This document shows, piece by piece, positions 53,049 through 58,519 of a DNA stretch of 58,519 nt. The DNA is taken from assembly GCF_000766945.1 (NCBI RefSeq), contig NZ_KN266217.1:18729-77247 (forward strand), written 5' to 3'. The stretch is from Cellvibrio mixtus subsp. mixtus J3-8. GTDB lineage: Bacteria; Pseudomonadota; Gammaproteobacteria; Pseudomonadales; Cellvibrionaceae. The notes beneath the pieces are model-generated. The model saw only the letters and a program-made list of their open reading frames with translations. It searched no databases and was not told where the DNA came from. The first letter of the stretch is position 1, and each line of letters starts with the position of its first letter. Position numbers and translations under genes: made by a program.

Positions 53049-54890
53049 ATGGCCACAATTATCCCTAATATTAATTCCAGCTCTACCAAAATGACCCCCG
53101 GTGAACGCCGATTCGGACAACGTTTGGAAAAATTCCTGGAAGATGATTATCTCTGCTGGTTTGATGTGCCTGTAGGTGCAGCCCGACGTTATCCGGATTT
53201 TATTATTTTGCATCCTGGGCGTGGATTGTTATTTTTGGAGGTAAAGGATTGGAAGTTATCCACTATTAAATCCATGACTCTCCAATCATTTACATTGCTG
53301 ACTTCCAGCGGTTCCTTTAATAAATCGAATCCCATTGAACAAGCGCGCCAGTGCGCTTATCAAGTTGTAAATAAATTAAAACGCGATAATGCATTGGTCC
53401 AGGCTGATGGAAAACATCAAGGCAATCTGGTTTGCCCCTACGGTTACGGTGTAGTTTTTACCAATATTTCACGTAAACAATTACTAACTGCGCTGGGGGA
53501 AGATGGTGAATCGATTCTGCCTGCGCATTTGGTGATTTGTCAGGATGAAATGATGGAGAAAACGGATGCGGAAGAATTCCAGCAGCGTTTATGGAATATG
53601 TTTAGCTTTCAGTTTTCGCAAAAATTGAGTTTGCCGCAAATTGATCGTATCCGTGCGCATCTATTTCCCGAAATTCGAATTGGTTCGGTGAACGAAGATT
53701 TGTTTGCTTCACCAGTAGATGGCGATGATAAACCGGTTGATGTACCGGATATTGTTAAAGTTATGGATATGCAGCAAGAACAATTGGCTCGCAGCTTTGG
53801 AGAGGGACACCGTGTAGTACATGGCGTAGCTGGTTCTGGAAAAACATTAATTTTAGGATTTCGCTGTTGGTATTTGGCTCAAACTCAATCCAAACCTATT
53901 CTGGTGCTTTGTTACAACATTTCGTTAGCGGCAAAATTACGTGCATTTATGCGCGAAAAAGGCATTGAACAACAAGTGCAGGTTTATCACTTTCACGATT
54001 GGTGTGGGCAGCAACTGCGTAGCTACCATGTGAATTTAATAGACGGTAAAGAGCCAGTATGGGAGCGGCAGGTATTAAGTGTAATAAAAGGTGTAGAACA
54101 GGAACACATTCCGCGTGCGCAATATGGTGCTGTGTTAATTGACGAAGGTCATGATTTTGAAGCTGAATGGTTAAAATTAATCGTAGGTATGATCGATCCG
54201 GAAACCAATGCTTTGCTGTTACTGTACGATGATGCGCAAGCCATCTATAAGAAAAAATCAAATCTGAATTTTACATTATCCAGTGTAGGGATTCAGGCGC
54301 GTGGCCGCACCAGCATCCTCAAATTAAATTACCGAAACACCCGCGAAATTCTACATTTTGCTTTTGACTTTGCTAAAGAATATTTACAAGAAAAAGATGC
54401 AGATGAAGATTCAGTACCGCTTATAAAACCACAAATGGGCGGGAAATCCGGTCAGGTTCCAGCGTTTCGTCTTTTATCAAACCGGGCTCAGGAATTATCA
54501 TTCATTCGCACTTGTTTGAAAAAGTGGCATGACGATGGTGTTGCATGGTCCGATATGGCAGTCATTTATTGCCATCATAATTTTGGTGAAGCGCTTATGC
54601 ATGAACTCAACCAACACACCGTTCCGAATGTATGGATGGGCGATTCCAAAAATCGCCGCAACTATGATCCTCTGGAAAATAAAGTCTTATTGGTAACTCG
54701 CCAAAGCAGTAAAGGGCTTGAATTTCCCCGCGTGATAGTCGCGGGGCTTGGAGTTCTGAAAGATGATGAGGAAGCTATGCCTGAAGAAGCGCGCTTACTG
54801 TATGTTGCCATGACACGTGCGCAGCAATTTTTGTTATTAACTTCATCGGTTAATAATCATTATGCGCAAAAATTGGTTGGGAGTGGTTGA
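53049..54890 (+). CDS. NERD nuclease domain - SF1 (UvrD/Rep-like) helicase fusion
   Basis: 613 residues, cytoplasmic. The N-terminal NERD domain has the restriction-type nuclease pattern: E19 in PGERRF, D50 in YPDFIIL, E64 and K66 in LFLEVKDWK. From about 235 an SF1 helicase: Walker A GVAGSGKT (259-266), Walker B LIDEGHDF (363-370), LLYDDAQAIY (391-400), motif IV-V region VTRQSSKGLEFP (549-560) and YVAMTRAQQ (585-593). Similar NERD-helicase proteins occur in defence islands and mobile elements, so anti-phage or plasmid defence is a fair hypothesis. The catalytic residues all look intact, unlike most neighbours. Monocistronic, with a terminator at its stop. Confidence 0.9.
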   Translation: MATIIPNINSSSTKMTPGERRFGQRLEKFLEDDYLCWFDVPVGAARRYPDFIILHPGRGLLFLEVKDWKLSTIKSMTLQSFTLLTSSGSFNKSNPIEQARQCAYQVVNKLKRDNALVQADGKHQGNLVCPYGYGVVFTNISRKQLLTALGEDGESILPAHLVICQDEMMEKTDAEEFQQRLWNMFSFQFSQKLSLPQIDRIRAHLFPEIRIGSVNEDLFASPVDGDDKPVDVPDIVKVMDMQQEQLARSFGEGHRVVHGVAGSGKTLILGFRCWYLAQTQSKPILVLCYNISLAAKLRAFMREKGIEQQVQVYHFHDWCGQQLRSYHVNLIDGKEPVWERQVLSVIKGVEQEHIPRAQYGAVLIDEGHDFEAEWLKLIVGMIDPETNALLLLYDDAQAIYKKKSNLNFTLSSVGIQARGRTSILKLNYRNTREILHFAFDFAKEYLQEKDADEDSVPLIKPQMGGKSGQVPAFRLLSNRAQELSFIRTCLKKWHDDGVAWSDMAVIYCHHNFGEALMHELNQHTVPNVWMGDSKNRRNYDPLENKVLLVTRQSSKGLEFPRVIVAGLGVLKDDEEAMPEEARLLYVAMTRAQQFLLLTSSVNNHYAQKLVGSG

Positions 54891-54913
54891 CAGTATCAAC
54901 CAATTTTCCTTTT
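54884..54913 (+). terminator. intrinsic terminator at the helicase stop
   Basis: TGGTTGA (54884-54890) and TCAACCA (54896-54902) with a 5-base loop, then ATTTTCCTTTTT. It includes the TGA stop codon of the helicase gene. A second small stem TCCTTT / AAAGGA follows. Confidence 0.75.
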
Positions 54914-55324
54914 TAAAGGATCGTTTAATTAAAATATAGGTGATTATATGTGTTTCGTAAGGGTATGGATCTAATATCCATACCAACTTCGAATTTTTTA
55001 GAAATTTTCTAATTATTTCCCGACGTCTATTGAGCTTGACCATCTCAAATATTTTATTTTCTCGCTCATCCATTATCTCGTCCGCCCCTCTTAAAATTAA
55101 TCTAACAGTTTTTCTGAATCATTTTGGCTGCATATCTATACTTAATTATTTATAGCAACAGATAGTTTTTTACCGCTTTTTCAATTTTAGAAAATTCATC
55201 TGTGGATACAGTCTAACTGCAAAGCTTACGATTACTGACAAGATCGATAGACATCGCATTTTTAACAATTATTAATGCAGCCGACACGCCTTCTCTCTGC
55301 TCACATTTCCAGCCGCCGCTTACC
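54914..55324. other. 410-bp AT-rich spacer
   Basis: A 76-codon minus-strand frame (ATG 55073) runs through it into the antisense of the helicase end; it is Lys/Ile-rich, lacks a ribosome-binding site and is probably chance. From about 55275 the sequence becomes GC-richer, marking the flank of the intron remnant. Confidence 0.4.
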
Positions 55325-55360
55325 GAACCGGACGTGCAAATTTCCCGCATTTGGCACTCG
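55325..55360 (-). ncRNA. degenerate group II intron domain V
   Basis: On the minus strand the segment ending in GGGAAATTTGCACGTCCGGTTC has the domain V pattern of bacterial group II introns (GAGCC...ATGCGGG...GAAA...GCACGTCCGGTTC). The 5' arm reads GAGTGCCAAATGCGGG, with at least one change in the AGC catalytic region, so it is probably inactive. It lies just downstream of the RT remnant in the right orientation. Confidence 0.6.
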
Positions 55361-55365
55361 GACAA

Positions 55366-55770
55366 AATATCGCGTTTTCACCCGCAACCCAATTGCGTTA
55401 AACGCACGAACCCAAAATGCCCTTAGAGATGGGACCGAGGAAAATGGCTTACCTCGACCCTCTAACTTTATATTTATGTCGCAGCCACATGTGCAACCGC
55501 ATGGCGATATAGCTATCAATTGCACGATAAGCCTGTGCAACATTCTTTTCGAAAATTGCTCGGCGCTCACTCACGTTACAGTCTGCATACTCGCGTTGTC
55601 ACCGTATTTTGTGGCACGCCTCAACGAAGGCTTCAACTATTTCGTTGCCTCCACAATTGCTCCCCTTGCTTTCGTCTGGAACGATAGGCAAGTAGGTTTT
55701 TCATCCGTGGGGGAAAGCACCGCCTTATCACGGTACACGCCAAAATCGGGTGCCAGTTTATGCAAATACA
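55366..55770 (-). pseudogene. remnant of group II intron reverse transcriptase (C-terminus)
   Basis: A minus-strand frame open from about 55598 to TAA at 55449 encodes EKNVAQAYRAIDSY, then RLHMWLRHKYKVRG: the R-L-x-x-W-L-x-x-K-H-K-V-R-G motif at the end of many bacterial intron-encoded RTs. A one-base shift then leads to GRGKPFSSVPSL, the continuation of the same motif. Upstream, the same frame carries ...GGNEIVEAFVEACHKIR and a TGA. The RT catalytic domain is gone. Together with domain V this is the 3' end of a decayed intron. Confidence 0.55.
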
Positions 55771-55995
55771 AGTAAATAGCCATGCCCAAGAACAGTTGTT
55801 ATTCGCTGGAATTAAATGAATGGAAAGTGGGTGAATCTGAAGGCGGAAGATTATTGCCGTATCCCGGCAAGCATCTACCGCTTGGTATACGTCATGCACT
55901 ACTAGCACGACGTAATTTGTTGAACCTATTCATTATTTTTTTATAGGCATAAGCTCTGCAATGTAGATAAGGAGATAAACTTAAGGAGATTTAAA

Positions 55996-56475
55996 ATGTC
56001 AGTAATTTCTAGCATTGGCAGCTTATTAAGTAATTCAATAAACAACCCAGTTAAACCTTCAACAACAACCAATGTTAACTCAGCGTCGACCACAGGTATC
56101 TCATTAACATCCAATATCAATGAATCCGATGAAGCCGCTAGTGGCATTGAAAAAATTTTTGAACAAGTCGAACAAGATCCTCTATTCGCCAAAGAAATGG
56201 TCGAAATATATACCTTTATTCCCGATAGAGAGATATATGACGCTAATGATGTGCCCTCTGATATTGAGGCATGGAGGGCCTTTCAGGATCGGACCAATCA
56301 ATTCAGTCAAATAGCAGAAGATGTAACTGAACAACGGATTGAGATTTATAAAAAAATGAAGGCCGAAAATATTCCTGATGCAGAAATTTTCAAATCATTA
56401 ATGGAATTCAACAAATCCCTTCCTATGGATTATCAGCTGAAGACTGGATTAAGCAGATATAGTATTTATGTTTGA
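55996..56475 (+). CDS. hypothetical protein, unrecognised
   Basis: 159 residues, soluble. N-terminus Ser/Asn/Thr-rich (MSVISSIGSLLSNSINN, then PSTTTNVNSASTTG), followed by a helical acidic part (IEKIFEQVEQDPLFAKEMVEIY, SDIEAWRAFQDR). The style of N-terminus recalls secreted or flagellar-type substrates and the protein at 40170, without clear homology. AAGGAG seven bases before ATG. Followed by a strong hairpin. Confidence 0.65.
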   Translation: MSVISSIGSLLSNSINNPVKPSTTTNVNSASTTGISLTSNINESDEAASGIEKIFEQVEQDPLFAKEMVEIYTFIPDREIYDANDVPSDIEAWRAFQDRTNQFSQIAEDVTEQRIEIYKKMKAENIPDAEIFKSLMEFNKSLPMDYQLKTGLSRYSIYV

Positions 56476-56486
56476 TTTCATCAAAA

Positions 56487-56518
56487 GTGGCCGCAACTAT
56501 TGTCTATGTTGCGGCCAC
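56487..56518. terminator. perfect 11-bp stem-loop between convergent genes
   Basis: GTGGCCGCAAC / GTTGCGGCCAC with a 10-base loop; on the minus strand TTTT follows. It ends 12 bases beyond the stop of the FlhE-like gene, and 12 bases after the stop of the gene on the plus strand. Confidence 0.75.
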
Positions 56519-56529
56519 AGCGATGTTAA

Positions 56530-57028
56530 TTAGTTATAATTAACAATCACTTGGTCCGACATTCCGTATGCGACCGGGAAAATTGAACCCGAACCTGATA
56601 CACGGAACACATAAATAAACTTCTTGTTAGCATCCAGACCGTTGAAGTTAGACACCGAACCATTTTTGGACGATGTCACGTTCACACAAGTCGCGGTAGT
56701 ATCGTGACATAGACTCACAGTGAGACCTGAAGGCAGCGTGGATAGGTTCCAGGAGTAATTCACAGAGGTTATTACAGAGCCTGCCGGAACTGGACCCAGC
56801 ACTGGAATAGTCAATGCGTAGTTAGTGGATTTATTTGTGAGCATCGGTCCCACTCCACTGTTAATCCAAGCACCACTCAAAAGTGCAGCAATAGGACTAG
56901 CAGCTTCGACTTGATATGAATTATCTTCAGGGATAATTGATATTGAAGTTGTTTGCGCAAATACAGGGTAAATCGCAGAAACCAACCCCAAGGTTAAATA
57001 TACTTTTAAACGCTTTAAGTAATTCCAT
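56530..57028 (-). pseudogene. FlhE-like exported protein with 1-nt shift in its signal peptide
   Basis: The mature domain reads LPSGLTVSLCHDTTATCVNV, FIYVFRVSGSGSIFPVAYG and ends SDQVIVNYN, close to the C-terminal pattern of flagellar protein FlhE (LSVRLC..., P-x-x-Y/F-V-W-x-V-x-G-x-G, NQVIVNYR). The ATG at 57028 has AAGGA eight bases upstream, but its frame leaves the mature frame: removal of one A from the run of four at 57004-57007 gives MELLKAFKVYLTLGL...PVFAQ, a perfect signal peptide. Otherwise translation would need TTG at 56991. Read error, phase switch or pseudogene. Confidence 0.65.
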
Positions 57029-57688
57029 ATTTTTGTTCCTTTGAGTTTAAGTTACGCCTAATCCGTTAATTCCAAAAAATAGGCAACTGAAAACTAATAT
57101 AGCAGGTCACATAGAAGACGTCACACCACGATTACAAAATCTGGCCATCAAATCCCGTGACTTCCATTAGTGTAATAAATACGTATGTTTAAACATTGGT
57201 ATCGTTATAAATTAAATGTATTGAAAATAATACTAAAAAACATTTTTCGTGTTCGTTTGGGTGCTGAAGCAGGATGAGTTAAACATGCTTCTGTCAACTA
57301 GTGAAGCATTCTGCAGTTCGCCAGCTCTTTTCTCACATATAAGTACATATTTTTTAAAGTAAGGCATGAGCGATTCAAAATGTAATGTTGCGTAATTTAC
57401 AAGTTTCACTTTATGGGGTATGGATTCGAGAATATCAACTAATTGCTGGCGTTTCGTAGGGGGGCTAGTCAAATTTCTGGTTTTCAAAAGGTTGATATTA
57501 AATTGATTGATGTGAGTCGTTTACGTAGCATCTCTTTGAGGTTTGGTTCGTGAGGCATCACTTAGTTAATGGAATTTAAAGAGGTCATGCTACTGAAACT
57601 TTAATTGGAAAATCTTTAGAAATTGATTTAATCTGACGCCGATTTTTTAAGTGCTATGTCGCGATTCCCTCTAAACAAGGAGTGTTGA
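57029..57688. other. 660-bp spacer, no clear gene
   Basis: AT-rich. A minus-strand frame at 57233-57487 (84 codons from TTG) reads ...SPPTKRQQLVDILESIPHK, VNYATLHFESLMPYFKKYVL and looks more protein-like than chance, but has no start or ribosome-binding site; it may be another gene fragment. The last 60 bases are the promoter of the RHS-like gene. Confidence 0.35.
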
Positions 57689-58069
57689 ATGTTTTCCTCT
57701 TTGCTTCCTTCAATTTGGATGCGTGTATTGAGTGTTTTGTATAAAGATACATGTGCCTGTTGCATAGCGCTATGTGCTGTATTATTGGCATTAGCTTCTC
57801 GCGATACCTACTCACAAGTCTACCCAGCACCAAGCATGACATACCCAGCGAGCGGCTCTACAGTGCTCCAATCAGGTCAAAATCCATGTTTCAGTTGGAC
57901 GCCAGTCAATGAGAACTCCAGTGCAGCATCTGTTCAATCAGTCACAACGACATTTATATATGATGATCTGGGTAGAGTGAAAACAGCAACTTATCCAAAT
58001 TCTATAAAAAATACCTACTACTATGATGCCGCAGACAATAGGGCGAAAAAAGAGGCAGCATCCAATTAA
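57689..58069 (+). CDS. short exported protein with one RHS/YD repeat
   Basis: 126 residues; AAGGAG six bases before ATG. Hydrophobic export-like segment (CCIALCAVLLALASR, about 24-38), a PAPSMTYPASGSTVL... stretch that resembles the start of fibronectin- or RHS-type surface proteins (ending CFSWTPVNE), and a C-terminal YD repeat FIYDDLGRVKTATYPNSIKN plus YYYDAADNRAKKE. Full RHS proteins are over 1000 residues with many repeats; here N- and C-terminal pieces are joined directly, as if an internal deletion had removed the rest. Confidence 0.65.
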   Translation: MFSSLLPSIWMRVLSVLYKDTCACCIALCAVLLALASRDTYSQVYPAPSMTYPASGSTVLQSGQNPCFSWTPVNENSSAASVQSVTTTFIYDDLGRVKTATYPNSIKNTYYYDAADNRAKKEAASN

Positions 58070-58090
58070 ACTTTTATTGGTTTTTACATT

Positions 58091-58507
58091 ATGAAATCTA
58101 AAACTTTTTTATGTTGCATGCGTGTTGTGGTTCGTATGACCTTGGGTGTATGCCTATCTATTGTTTCACTTTCGCTACTTGCCCAAACTGCGCAAGTAGC
58201 CAATCCTATTGGTAATAGTCAATCGATTGCTCCGCAGTTTTCTGCAGTTACCTCTAGTTTGGTTACCAATGGAGTAACCTATAGCGTCGCTATCTCAGAA
58301 TATCCCCGAGGCGGTACAAGCAATCAGTATCAAAATTTTTGGATGAAAAGCGGGCTAGCCGCAAACGATCTTATGCCGTCCAATAATAATCGCTTAATTT
58401 GGAATTCTGAATGGACACAAAAAATTCGCAGTGGCGGTTATGACGGCGTAGTCACATCTAGCTCTTTGGACTTCCCAGACTTTACTAGACACCCGAAAGC
58501 CTCATAA
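58091..58507 (+). CDS. hypothetical exported protein
   Basis: 138 residues ending 12 bases before the window end. Signal peptide (MTLGVCLSIVSLSLLAQTAQ, about 16-35), then a Ser/Asn/Gly-rich mature part (SVAISEYPRGGTSNQYQNFW, LIWNSEWTQKIRSGG). No good ribosome-binding site; 21 bases after the RHS-like gene and probably co-transcribed. In RHS loci small exported proteins often accompany the large gene, but no family was recognised. It may be truncated relative to a longer original. Confidence 0.5.
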   Translation: MKSKTFLCCMRVVVRMTLGVCLSIVSLSLLAQTAQVANPIGNSQSIAPQFSAVTSSLVTNGVTYSVAISEYPRGGTSNQYQNFWMKSGLAANDLMPSNNNRLIWNSEWTQKIRSGGYDGVVTSSSLDFPDFTRHPKAS

Positions 58508-58519
58508 TCTAACTTCAAG

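Noticed and set aside
54843-55073. 76-codon minus-strand frame opposite the helicase end
   Set aside because: AT-driven Lys/Ile-rich composition, antisense to a real gene and its terminator, no ribosome-binding site.
55275-55775. 166-codon plus-strand ORF
   Set aside because: It runs antisense through the group II intron remnant; the coding signal is on the minus strand.
57233-57487. C-terminal piece of a type I restriction specificity subunit
   Set aside because: The PPTKRQQLVDIL start recalls the conserved region after an HsdS recognition domain, but the rest does not match and no hsdM or hsdR is near.

Overview
The window looks like chromosome of a gammaproteobacterium close to Cellvibrio (Cellvibrionaceae). 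The best single clue is a secreted chitin-active LPMO with the order AA10 - Ser linker - CBM5/12 - Ser linker - CBM73-like, the layout known from Cellvibrio japonicus. Poly-Ser linkers, several TonB-dependent receptors, a MetR-like regulator and a PEP-CTERM protein fit the same group. This assignment is inference from gene content; no rRNA, tRNA, CRISPR array or intact insertion sequence was seen.

Layout. 1-3.1 kb: sulfur-uptake genes (YeeE/YedE channel, TusA-like protein, pentaheme cytochrome c). 3.1-9.2 kb: DUF445 membrane protein and an RND efflux pair under a divergently placed TetR regulator with a twin palindromic operator. 9.2-11.6 kb: gene debris, a YciI-VOC fusion and a truncated S9-type peptidase. 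11.6-15 kb: malQ, YigZ, MetR-like LysR. 15-24.7 kb: an iron island with two siderophore receptors, a DUF3649-PepSY-DUF3325 operon and fumC, with three Fur-box-like sites in the spacers. 24.8-32 kb: DUF72, Ku and LigD (NHEJ) behind a striking palindrome, an RMF-like protein, hemerythrin. 32-36 kb: sulfate-binding protein and the two CysT/CysW permeases without the CysA ATPase, then a solute-binding-protein gene broken by an in-frame TAA. 36-38 kb: stress-type membrane and ferritin-like proteins with a 23-residue membrane peptide. 38.5-39.7 kb: the LPMO.

41.3-49.8 kb is a tightly overlapping seven-gene operon (FAD amine-oxidase-like protein, DUF1365, Cfa-like methyltransferase, chalcone-isomerase-like protein, GPH/MFS transporter, DUF3833 lipoprotein, SDR), which I read as a membrane-lipid modification pathway. 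An OmpR-type two-component system sits directly upstream of it. Homologous clusters elsewhere are commonly tied to RpoE/ChrR; here a two-component system occupies that place.

49.9-58.5 kb is accessory DNA: a two-ORF module present twice (one copy decayed, the other with an in-frame stop), a PEP-CTERM protein, a frameshifted hypothetical gene, an ATP-binding-domain fragment, an intact NERD nuclease-SF1 helicase fusion (the best defence-gene candidate), the 3' end of a decayed group II intron, a FlhE-like gene with a 1-nt shift in its signal peptide, and a very short RHS-repeat protein. Several stop codons and frameshifts here and at 35.9 kb should be confirmed against reads before being called biological.
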